NCBI RefSeq assembly: GCF_900182555.1 | Contig: NZ_FXTH01000003.1 | Location: forward strand, 1 to 64,000 | Direction: 5' to 3' | Source of the DNA: Fodinibius sediminis | Lineage (GTDB): Bacteria; Bacteroidota; Rhodothermia; Balneolales; Balneolaceae | Length of the DNA stretch: 64,000 bases | In this document: positions 1 through 7,133 of the stretch, one piece after another | Numbering within the stretch: position 1 is the first letter of the stretch | Layout: the number at the start of each line of letters is the position of its first letter | The notes under the pieces: model-generated | The model's input: the letters and a program-made list of their open reading frames with translations, nothing else | The model's database searches: none | What the model was told of the DNA's origin: nothing | Translations under genes and position numbers: made by a program

Positions 1-135
1 TGGCAAAACAACAATCAGGTCGCCAAAGACGTTATGCAATCGGCTGAATCTGATATTGGATTAACCGATGAACAACCAGCTCCGGAAGAGCCAAACTCAG
101 ATGAGATCAACCTGACAACTAAAACCAACTTCTAA
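1..135 (+). CDS. C-terminal end of an unidentified protein (5' truncated)
   Basis: Frame 1 is open from the first base to a TAA at 133-135, giving the last 44 residues of a protein that begins outside the window. The tail is polar and acidic (repeated Asp, Glu, Pro, Asn; it ends in TTKTNF), looks disordered and has no recognisable motif. The family cannot be named from this piece. It runs convergently to the toxin-antitoxin locus that follows. Real coding status is likely but not certain, because only 44 codons are visible. Confidence 0.5.
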   Translation, partial: WQNNNQVAKDVMQSAESDIGLTDEQPAPEEPNSDEINLTTKTNF

Positions 136-253
136 CGGCTGACTGTCAGATCAAGTCGTGGCTATTACAATTTACACCTCATGAAATTGAAACGATCTGT
201 GTGATCCTCACAGTGTTTATAGATAAAATGGGATTTCAACTTCATATAACTGG

Positions 254-721
254 CTACTTAATCTCCAACTCCCCTTTCAACGGCGATGCCTCATACATTT
301 CTTTTGGATCCGCCAAAGGCAAAATAGCCTCCGAGAGAATATTTCCCTCTGATTTTGCTACTAACGCTCCTCGAGTGGTGGAAAGGGCAATACTAAGAAG
401 TGTAATGGCAAGGTTTTTTGGTAAGACGAAATGCCCGTCATCATTTATTAACTCATCCATATTGGACAAGCTGTAAATGGTACGTGTTGAAATATAGCCT
501 AACTCTAATGGATTATCTTTACCAATTTGAGCGGTCACCTTAAATTTAATGGCAAAGGTGCCTGCTTCAAGATCAGCTTTATGCTCAAATTGTAATTTGA
601 ATCCAAGCTCTCTTAAATCAATATCATGTTCGGGACCTTCGTAATCATATATATATTCTAAAATCTCAAAAGCCTCAAGACCAAAGTTGATTGAGATCCC
701 TTGTTTCTCTTCTTCACTCAT
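254..721 (-). CDS. SecB-like chaperone of a toxin-antitoxin-chaperone (TAC) module
   Basis: About 155 residues from an ATG at 721, two bases after the antitoxin stop; a TTG at 727 overlapping that stop would add two residues. The central beta-rich part and the C-terminal half (LSIALSTTRGAL, then ILPLADPKEM) match the SecB fold pattern in which a helix with an Arg-Gly step is followed by a hydrophobic strand and a Pro-containing loop. SecB proteins are cytosolic tetrameric holdases. Solitary SecB-like chaperones next to a HigBA pair are known from Mycobacterium tuberculosis (Rv1957), where they fold and protect the antitoxin. Gene order here is the same: toxin, antitoxin, chaperone. The housekeeping SecB role is possible but less likely given the tight coupling. 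The assignment rests on pattern and context, not on a profile search. Confidence 0.72.
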   Translation of the reverse strand: MSEEEKQGISINFGLEAFEILEYIYDYEGPEHDIDLRELGFKLQFEHKADLEAGTFAIKFKVTAQIGKDNPLELGYISTRTIYSLSNMDELINDDGHFVLPKNLAITLLSIALSTTRGALVAKSEGNILSEAILPLADPKEMYEASPLKGELEIK

Positions 722-723
722 AA

Positions 724-1257
724 TCAATTAACAAGTTCCAATTCACCTTGAGATGGAATCACATATTCTGATTCACCTTCTTGATCTTCATAGCTCAAAC
801 GATTACCAGTTGAAATATCAAATACTCTACTGCGATTAGATTCATCTTTTGAGTCACTTACCCTTTCTCTTTCCAATCGGTAGGACTTGTTAAGAGCTGA
901 TTGCTGAATCTTAAAATGGGTGGCGATATTTCGGATTACCTTCTTAGACATCCGCTTTTTATAATTCAGTATTTCAGAGATATAGCTTTTTCCTACACCT
1001 GCTATTTCTGCAAGCTCTGTTTGATTAAGACCATGCTCATCCATAAAAGCTTTTATAAGCTCTACTGGATCAAGCTCGGGGCCGAGTGGATGTTTTCTAT
1101 CCCAATCTTCAATAAGAAGGGTGAGCAGTTCAATTTCATCCTCTTTGGCTTCTGCGTTATCTGAAAAAACCAACTCCTCAAGAGCATCACAGTATTCTTT
1201 GTACTGCTCTTCGGATTTTATGACCGTGTATTTTAGTTGTTCCATTTCGGTAGCCAT
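724..1257 (-). CDS. higA: HigA-type antitoxin with HTH domain and C-terminal extension
   Basis: 177 residues. An N-terminal helical part (about 1-60) precedes an Xre/HTH domain at about 64-118 (LNQTELAEIAGVGKSYISEI), the usual DNA-binding antitoxin fold. Many HigA proteins stop soon after the HTH; this one continues for about 55 residues (122-177), first charged and then ending in YVIPSQGELELVN. In TAC systems such a tail is the chaperone-addiction (ChAD) segment that makes the antitoxin aggregate or be degraded unless SecB binds it. The ATG at 1257 lies two bases after the toxin stop, and the next gene starts two bases after its own stop, so the three genes are surely co-translated. It is expected to repress its own promoter through the palindrome at 1624-1640. 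Confidence 0.85.
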   Translation of the reverse strand: MATEMEQLKYTVIKSEEQYKEYCDALEELVFSDNAEAKEDEIELLTLLIEDWDRKHPLGPELDPVELIKAFMDEHGLNQTELAEIAGVGKSYISEILNYKKRMSKKVIRNIATHFKIQQSALNKSYRLERERVSDSKDESNRSRVFDISTGNRLSYEDQEGESEYVIPSQGELELVN

Positions 1258-1259
1258 AT

Positions 1260-1595
1260 TCAGTATTTTTCTATCGTGTATTGCTTGCCCTCAGCGCAAA
1301 GTTTGTCATATTCTGCATGTGTCCCTATCCATAGAACGAACAGATGGACCATATTTTTGCCAAACTGATATTTACACAATATTCGATATTTGTTCCCTCC
1401 CACATTAAATATTACCCTGTTTGTTCCTTTACCTAACAAGTCTGCTGTGGGGAAAGATGTTATTATATCATTTGCAGTTTCCCAGTTGTCAATCTCATTT
1501 ACCATTCTCAGCCACCTGTTAAAGGAACTGATGGATGACGCATGCTGCCTGGCAAAAGCTTTTACTGTTTTAGCCTTTATTAAGTGTACTTTCAT
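1260..1595 (-). CDS. higB: HigB-type mRNA interferase toxin
   Basis: 111 residues, first gene of the operon. The motif IFNVGGNKYRILCKY followed by VLWIGTHAEYDKL is the signature of the HigB toxin family (RelE-like fold); members cleave mRNA at the ribosome and stop growth when the antitoxin is lost. Length is normal for the family (about 90-115). It precedes the antitoxin, the order that distinguishes higBA from most other type II modules. The start ATG at 1595 sits only 28 bases from the palindromic operator. Toxicity is inferred from family; the conserved NVGGN...R and THxEYD positions are all present, so it is probably active. Confidence 0.88.
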   Translation of the reverse strand: MKVHLIKAKTVKAFARQHASSISSFNRWLRMVNEIDNWETANDIITSFPTADLLGKGTNRVIFNVGGNKYRILCKYQFGKNMVHLFVLWIGTHAEYDKLCAEGKQYTIEKY

Positions 1596-1608
1596 TTATG
1601 TAACGAAC

Positions 1609-1640
1609 CAAAGGTACAAAATAGTTCGCAATTTGCGAAC
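1609..1640 (-). promoter_or_regulatory. Probable higBA autoregulation site: palindromic operator with overlapping promoter element
   Basis: A perfect inverted repeat with 7-base arms, GTTCGCA and TGCGAAC, separated by 3 bases, occupies 1624-1640, just upstream of higB on the minus strand. Immediately downstream, minus-strand TACCTTTG (1609-1616) matches the Bacteroidetes TAnnTTTG -7 element. The palindrome falls between the -33 and -7 positions, where antitoxin binding would block RNA polymerase. A transcript starting there would have a very short leader before the ATG at 1595. The palindrome is certain; the regulator and promoter assignments are inference. Confidence 0.6.
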
Positions 1641-1736
1641 ATTTATTGCCATTGAGGTTTTTGCTTGCCAACTCGCTTCTGACTGATATAGATACTCCTG
1701 AAATCCAATAAAGGTATCACGGATCGAATGTATATC

Positions 1737-1883
1737 ACCACGCTCAAGCTTGGTTACAAGCCCCTCCTCCATATGATAAAGGGTTCGGCGGTATATACCC
1801 TCGTCCAGAGCTTCTGAGGTTCTAAGTATGCTCCATGTCTTTTAAAACATTTATGGCGTTATTTATTTTTTCCCCTGAAACAT
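1737..1883 (-). pseudogene. Decayed remnant resembling the N-terminal winged-helix part of an AbiEi-type antitoxin
   Basis: Minus-strand reading gives two pieces in different frames: from an ATG at 1883 a piece containing AINVLKDMEH, and then LRTSEALDEGIYRRTLYHM followed by EEGLVTKLERG. Together they resemble the start of the AbiEi / type IV antitoxin-like regulator family, where a short helix is followed by a wHTH (G-I-x-R-x-x-L-Y ... E-G-L-V-x-x-L-x-R-G). The frame change and the absence of the rest of the protein mark it as a remnant. Downstream to about 1680 the frame stays open but no longer resembles the family. The rest of the 1596-1997 interval shows nothing else. Confidence 0.35.
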
Positions 1884-1997
1884 ACCTGTGCACAATTTTG
1901 TATACATTTGCTCATAGTTGTATGCGTTTTTGTACGCTCCATAATAGATTTCTCATCTACGCTATTTAATCTTTGGCAGTTCTTTCAAGGCTAAAAA

Positions 1998-3356
1998 CTA
2001 TGGGCGTATCGGGGTTCCGTCACGATTCCGGATCTGGGTCCATTCGTTCAGTTGTTGATCAGGAATAGGATAGTTAGCGGCAGCCTCCTCATCAATATCG
2101 ACCCCTAAACCCGGGGCTTCATTAACGTGCATATAGCCATTCTCCACCCGGGGGATACCTGAAAAGACCTCCTGCATCTGTTCGCTGGGGTCGCGAACCA
2201 TGTGCGCGGCTTCCTGAATACCGAAGTTCCACACCGCCAGGTCAATATGAGCATTGGCCGCATGGCCCACCGGCGAGACGTCGCCCGGCCCATGCCAGGC
2301 AGTACGTACGTTAAACCATTCTCCAAGGCGGGCTACCTTCATGGCCGGGGTAATTCCGCCAATTTGAGAAATATGGATCCGGATAAAATCAAACCAGCGG
2401 TTGCTCATCGGCCGCAGCCACTCATGGGGATTATTCAGTAACTCACCCATGGCGATAGGTACGGAGGTCTTGGCACGAAGTTGCTTAAAATAATCCATAT
2501 TCTCCGGAGAAAGCGGATCTTCAATAAAAAACGGCCGATATTGCTCAAGATCCTGCAACAGGTTGATGGCGTCTATGGGCTGAATCCGCTCGTGGATATC
2601 GTGGAGTAGTTCTACGTCGTTACCCACCTCCTCGCGCACCTTGGCAAAAAGTTCCCGCGCTCCCCTCAAATAAGCCTGAGGGTCTATAAATTGATCCCTT
2701 TCCATCCCAAAACCGGCTTCTTTAAAGTCGGCTTTGCTCGCAAGCGTACTTGAGCCATACCCTCCCCATTGTATACGGACATGACGATATCCCTGGTCCA
2801 TATACCCTTTAACATTTTCAATGACCTCCTCGATGGTGTCCGCTCCCGCATGCGTATAAGTATCCACTGCGAATCGGACTTTGCCACCCAGCAGTTCATA
2901 GACCGGCATGTTGGCGCGTTTGCCTTTAATATCCCACAGGGCCTGGTCGAGGCCGCTCAAAGCATTGTTGAGCACCGGCCCGTTGCGCCAGTAGGAACTC
3001 TGGTAGGCCATCTGCCAGATGTTCTCAATGTTATTTACATTCATCCCCACGCACAAATCATGCAAATAATCGTCCACTGCTGATACTACTGGCCGGGCTC
3101 GCTGGCGAAAGGTGGCGCACCCCAGTCCATACAGACCTGGTTCACTGGTTTCCACCTTCACCACGATCAGCTCGATTCCCTCCGGGGCGGTGGCAATCGC
3201 TTTCACATTTGTTATTTCCAGTGGAGGCAGCCCGTTGGTGGCCTGTGTGTATTTCTCCTCATTTTTGTTCCACGAGTCATTTTTCAAGGAGAAACCTCCC
3301 AATGCACCTGCGGATAATCCCATACTCATGTTTTTAATAGCATCTCGTCGGTCCAT
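1998..3356 (-). CDS. Tat-exported enolase-superfamily protein, ManD/RspA (mannonate dehydratase-like) group
   Basis: 452 residues. The N-terminus MDRRDAIKNMSMGLSAGALGG carries a twin-arginine motif and hydrophobic stretch, so the protein is probably exported folded. The mature part is a mandelate-racemase/enolase-superfamily barrel: likely metal ligands are D253 (HDIHER), E279 (IEDPL) and E305 (GELLNN), with H355 in the WHGPGD loop. NFGIQE and the GD(V/L)SP loop are typical of the ManD/RspA subgroup, which dehydrates mannonate/gluconate-type sugar acids, although many members have weak or no activity. Export is unusual for this family. It sits downstream of the PSCyt and DUF1501 genes on the same strand, so it may act on sugar acids released outside the cytoplasm. 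Substrate is not predictable. Confidence 0.8.
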   Translation of the reverse strand: MDRRDAIKNMSMGLSAGALGGFSLKNDSWNKNEEKYTQATNGLPPLEITNVKAIATAPEGIELIVVKVETSEPGLYGLGCATFRQRARPVVSAVDDYLHDLCVGMNVNNIENIWQMAYQSSYWRNGPVLNNALSGLDQALWDIKGKRANMPVYELLGGKVRFAVDTYTHAGADTIEEVIENVKGYMDQGYRHVRIQWGGYGSSTLASKADFKEAGFGMERDQFIDPQAYLRGARELFAKVREEVGNDVELLHDIHERIQPIDAINLLQDLEQYRPFFIEDPLSPENMDYFKQLRAKTSVPIAMGELLNNPHEWLRPMSNRWFDFIRIHISQIGGITPAMKVARLGEWFNVRTAWHGPGDVSPVGHAANAHIDLAVWNFGIQEAAHMVRDPSEQMQEVFSGIPRVENGYMHVNEAPGLGVDIDEEAAANYPIPDQQLNEWTQIRNRDGTPIRP

Positions 3357-3726
3357 AATAAGGTCTCTTTATTTTATTATTAAAATTGGATTTAATTGTT
3401 GTTTCTGGAATTACTGTTCGATAAACGATTGCTCACTCCATTAGATGGCAGGCATAGGGGTAAGCACTTGGCAGGGGGTCATATTTACCTTTACCAAGCT
3501 GTACAAGTTAATCGGCGCACGCATCTATATTAAGCCGTTTGCCGCTTCCAACTAATTGTATCGAAACGGTCAGGCCACTGCTGCTGCCCTCTTTCCCCGA
3601 GGAGGAATGCCCTGCCCGTGTCTCCAACCCCCATTCCCTCCTGGTAAAGAGGCAGGGGGGGCGGATGCATTACAATTACTGCCCTATTTTTAATAAGTAA
3701 GCGCCTTATGTTACCCTCCCGGCAAC
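3357..3726 (-). other. Intergenic region, no gene seen
   Basis: 370 bases between the ManD-like gene and the PSCyt/LRR gene. A 66-codon minus-strand frame at 3530-3730 has low-complexity Pro/Arg-rich content and no motif; it is taken as chance. No terminator-like hairpin with a T-run was recognised. The interval may hold the promoter of the ManD-like gene, since the gap makes read-through transcription less certain. Confidence 0.5.
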
Positions 3727-5313
3727 TCATCTTGAACGCTGCCCCTTTGTCAACGTACTGTCGGCAGCTCCTGCCGCGTCGCGCTCCCAGCCGGTATCGA
3801 TATACAACTCTGTGAGTTTCTCCTGCAGTTTATCCACGCCCTCAGCGGTCACATTGGTCTGCCAGATGTAGAGGGAGGTCAGGCTTGTACTTTTTTGCAA
3901 CTGTTGTATTCCCTCATCACTCACTTCGGTCTGGTAGGCGTTCAGGTATTCCAGGTGTTCCAGGGTACTGACGATCGTCATTGCGCTGTCGGTGATGGCC
4001 GTCCGCTCCAAATTCAACCTTGTCAGATTGGTAAAGTCGGCCAGTGGAGCCAGATCCTTGTCCCTGACCTTGCTTTCAGCTAAATCCAGCCAGGTGACCT
4101 GTTCGGAAATCGGGGTTAGTGCTTGCAGGTCAACACTGTCTTCATCCGGTGGATATTTCACCTGCAGAAAATTGGTTTCCCGGGCGATGGGAGAAATTTT
4201 AATCCCTCGCCGTTGCAGATTGTTGATAATAGCCGTATCCGCTTTGGCCACCTCGGTTTTGGCCAGGTAGCTCCTTCCCTCTCCCGTCAGCTTCTTGAGG
4301 GCTTCCGAGATACCTTCCGGTACCTGCATCTCGGATATGGCCAGGTCCATCGGAGCCCCCTCGTCTATCCACCAGGAAATCAGGTCAACCTGGTCGCTCG
4401 TCAGCTGGCGTTTTCCCTCTGGCGGCATATGGTCATCAGCGGCTTCGGGGAGCAGCAGGCGGTGCACCAGGTCACTGCTGTCGGCACTGCCCGCTTTTAA
4501 CGGCGGACCACTTTCTCCGCCTTCCATCAGCTTTTCGTAGGTAGTAAGCAGCAATTCTCCCTTTTTCTTTTCGGGATTATGGCAGCTCACGCAGCGAGTA
4601 TCCAGGATGGGATGGATCACATCCTTAAAAACCCTTGCCGAATCAAGATTTTCAATCTTTGGTATTCCCCTTTCCTGCCGGGGCGGCAATCCTGTTACTG
4701 TTCGAAGCGGCTCAGGCATATACTGGACCAGATAACCCGATCCGTGGGTTAATGACCCTCCATAATGCCCCGCTCCCATCAGGCAAAGCACCATCGCCAC
4801 AAGCAATGCTGTATAGACGTTCTTCAGGTTCCGATTTTTGTAGTACCACCGGCGCAATACAAAAGCAGCGAAGGAGAACAGCGTTACCGCTATGCCCAGC
4901 CACATGTGTATAGATAGAGCCTCCTCCCCATATCCCCCGTCCATGGAAAGAAAATAGCCGGTGCCCGCCGCACCGATCGCGCTAAGTCCGCCCGCCAGCA
5001 GGGAAAAAGACACTGCACCGCCAAGATCCCTGTATCGCTCAGATCGCCCGAATAGCTCAAACAGAAAGGCCAGCAACAGGAAGCCGATCGGCAGATGTAC
5101 CAACAGGGGATGAAACCGCCCGACAAACAACACAATATCAGCGGGACCGCCATCAGAAGCGGCGGACTGCACCGCCACCGCAACAGCGGGTTCAGCATAC
5201 CCGCCATAGATAGCGGCTGCTGCCAACTCCCCTCCGCCCCATAGCAGTGCGATCAATACTATTCCAATACCGCTGTATCTCAACATATGCAAACTCCGAA
5301 TTTCACTATTCAT
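3727..5313 (-). CDS. Membrane PSCyt1 cytochrome with DUF2231-like membrane part and C-terminal leucine-rich repeats
   Basis: 528 residues. After an N-terminal hydrophobic segment (12-36) comes a DUF2231-like bundle of about four TM helices (about 58-185; FVGRFHPLLVHLPIGF is the family signature). A Planctomycete-type cytochrome c follows with one haem site CVSCH at 241-245 and the DDHMPP Met-ligand loop near 293. From about 370 to 500 there are leucine-rich repeats of about 23 residues (LTRLNLERTAITDSAM, LEYLNAYQTEVSDEGI, LTSLYIWQTNVTAEGV). Such proteins are common in Planctomycetes and some Bacteroidota beside DUF1501/DUF1549 genes and are thought to act in a periplasmic redox or polysaccharide-related assembly, but no function is proven. 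The LRR part probably binds a partner. Confidence 0.85.
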   Translation of the reverse strand: MNSEIRSLHMLRYSGIGIVLIALLWGGGELAAAAIYGGYAEPAVAVAVQSAASDGGPADIVLFVGRFHPLLVHLPIGFLLLAFLFELFGRSERYRDLGGAVSFSLLAGGLSAIGAAGTGYFLSMDGGYGEEALSIHMWLGIAVTLFSFAAFVLRRWYYKNRNLKNVYTALLVAMVLCLMGAGHYGGSLTHGSGYLVQYMPEPLRTVTGLPPRQERGIPKIENLDSARVFKDVIHPILDTRCVSCHNPEKKKGELLLTTYEKLMEGGESGPPLKAGSADSSDLVHRLLLPEAADDHMPPEGKRQLTSDQVDLISWWIDEGAPMDLAISEMQVPEGISEALKKLTGEGRSYLAKTEVAKADTAIINNLQRRGIKISPIARETNFLQVKYPPDEDSVDLQALTPISEQVTWLDLAESKVRDKDLAPLADFTNLTRLNLERTAITDSAMTIVSTLEHLEYLNAYQTEVSDEGIQQLQKSTSLTSLYIWQTNVTAEGVDKLQEKLTELYIDTGWERDAAGAADSTLTKGQRSR

Positions 5314-5665
5314 CCAATTTCCTTCACAGAATATCTTTTATCCACTCACCTAAACGCATGCCTCTTTTCTATCACTTCTCAGATTGTACGGCAGGTTGGC
5401 TGATGCGGGTAACTGCCATTTAATGTAATATACTGTCAGACCCTTTGCAGCACAATTGTATAAGATTATCCGGTGTTCCACTGGCAGACATTGATATTTT
5501 TATCTTCTTCATTTACGCCCTCATCATGAGAATCCTTAAAAATGGATATATCCTGAACTATCAGCTAGCTACAACTGCCCGTCGTCATATTTTTCTTACT
5601 ACTCATTTGAACATAACAGCTCATCATGGTATCGCCGGCCAAAGCCTGACGAAAAACCTGATTCC
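5314..5665 (-). other. Intergenic region, no gene seen
   Basis: 352 bases between the DUF1501 gene and the PSCyt/LRR gene. A 74-codon plus-strand frame at 5445-5669 has no ribosome-binding site or recognisable motif. The gap suggests that the PSCyt/LRR gene has its own promoter, but no clear TAnnTTTG element was picked out. Confidence 0.5.
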
Positions 5666-7129
5666 CTAGGCCAGGATATCCTCCACCACCTGCCCATGTA
5701 CATCGGTCAGGCGGAACCGACGTCCCTGGTGCTTGTAGGTCAATTTTTCGTGATCAATACCCATCAGGTGCAGAATGGTGGCCTGTATGTCATGAATATG
5801 CACCGGGTTCTCCAATATGTTATATCCGAATTCATCGGTTTTGCCATACTCAAATCCTGCCTTAACGCCTGCACCGGCCATCCACATGGTAAAACAGCGC
5901 GGATGGTGATCCCGCCCGTACGTCTGTTTGCTTAGCTCACCCTGGCAGTAGGAGGTCCGTCCAAACTCACCGCCCCAAACCACCAGCGTTTCATCGAGCA
6001 GCCCCCGCTGTTTCAGGTCTTTGATCAGCGCCGCCGAGGCCTGGTCGATATCCTTGCACTGCAGGGGCAGCTGTTCCGGTATCCCATTGTGCTGGTCCCA
6101 TCCCATATGATAGAGCTGGATAAACTTCACATCACGTTCAGCCAGCCTGCGTGCCAGCAGGCAGTTCGCTGCATAGGTTCCCGGTTTTTTGGCATCTTCT
6201 CCATACATATCAAACACCCAGTCGGGTTCGTCAGACAGATCCATTGTTTCCGGCACGGAGGTCTGCATCCGATAGGCCATCTCGTACTGGCTGATACGAG
6301 AAGTGATCTCCGGATCCCCAAACCGGTTCAGGTGCAGCTGGTTCAGATCCTTCAGCTTGCTGAGCATGTTGCGGCGACTCATCTTGTTCACCCCCGGGGG
6401 GTTATTCAGATTCAGTACCGGGTCTTTACCCGACCGAAATTGTACGCCCTGGTGCAGGGAAGGCAGAAAACCATTGCCCCACAACCGCGAATACAGCGGC
6501 TGATCAAACGGGCGGCCCGAGCCGCGCGAAATGAGCACGCTGAAGGCCGGCAGATTCTCGTTATCGGAGCCCAGCCCGTAGCTTATCCATGACCCCATGC
6601 TGGGGCGCCCCGCCTGCTGGGATCCAGTCTGAATAAACGTAATAGCCGGGTCATGGTTGATGGCATCCGTATAGACGGATTTGATAAAACACAACTCATC
6701 GACAACCTCGGCGGTATGGGGCATTAGCTCACTTACGTAGATGCCGCTGTCTCCATGACGTTTAAAATCGTAATGCGAACCAGCCAGCGGAAACCCATCC
6801 TGGTTGGCGGTCATCCCGGTGAGCCGCTGGTCTCCGCGGACGGAGGGCGGCAAGTCATCCCCGTGCAACTCGCGCAGCCTGGGCTTGTAGTCAAACATAT
6901 CCTGCTGGGAGGGGCCGCCGCTCTGGAACAGGTAGATAATGCGCTTGGCTTTTGGTATCAGATGGGGAGAATCCAGCATCCCGTCCAGCCCCTCCCCCTC
7001 CCTCGATACCATCGATTTGGGCAACAGTGATGCCAGCGCCGCAGCACCGAGGCCGAGACTGGTTTTGGAAAGGAAATGCCGCCGGTTCATGTTGTTATTC
7101 AGCTTGTCAATTTCTTTCTCGTTACCCAT
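5666..7129 (-). CDS. DUF1501 protein with Tat signal (sulfatase-like alkaline-phosphatase fold)
   Basis: 487 residues. The N-terminus has a Tat signal ([25 protein letters not shown] at 16-17). The body is the DUF1501 family: [19 protein letters not shown] near the start, [19 protein letters not shown] in the middle, [10 protein letters not shown] and [19 protein letters not shown] in the C-terminal third. These proteins are distantly related to sulfatases/phosphatases and have putative metal-binding Asp/His, but the reaction is unknown. It starts 4 bases downstream of the stop of the PSD1 gene, so the two are one operon. DUF1501 and DUF1549/DUF1553 proteins are very often paired, mostly in Planctomycetes, which supports a joint periplasmic role. 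Confidence 0.9.
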   Translation of the reverse strand: MGNEKEIDKLNNNMNRRHFLSKTSLGLGAAALASLLPKSMVSREGEGLDGMLDSPHLIPKAKRIIYLFQSGGPSQQDMFDYKPRLRELHGDDLPPSVRGDQRLTGMTANQDGFPLAGSHYDFKRHGDSGIYVSELMPHTAEVVDELCFIKSVYTDAINHDPAITFIQTGSQQAGRPSMGSWISYGLGSDNENLPAFSVLISRGSGRPFDQPLYSRLWGNGFLPSLHQGVQFRSGKDPVLNLNNPPGVNKMSRRNMLSKLKDLNQLHLNRFGDPEITSRISQYEMAYRMQTSVPETMDLSDEPDWVFDMYGEDAKKPGTYAANCLLARRLAERDVKFIQLYHMGWDQHNGIPEQLPLQCKDIDQASAALIKDLKQRGLLDETLVVWGGEFGRTSYCQGELSKQTYGRDHHPRCFTMWMAGAGVKAGFEYGKTDEFGYNILENPVHIHDIQATILHLMGIDHEKLTYKHQGRRFRLTDVHGQVVEDILA

Positions 7130-7133
7130 GATC

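Noticed and set aside
3530-3730. 66-codon minus-strand frame
   Set aside because: Low-complexity Pro/Arg sequence between two genes, no ribosome site or homolog pattern.
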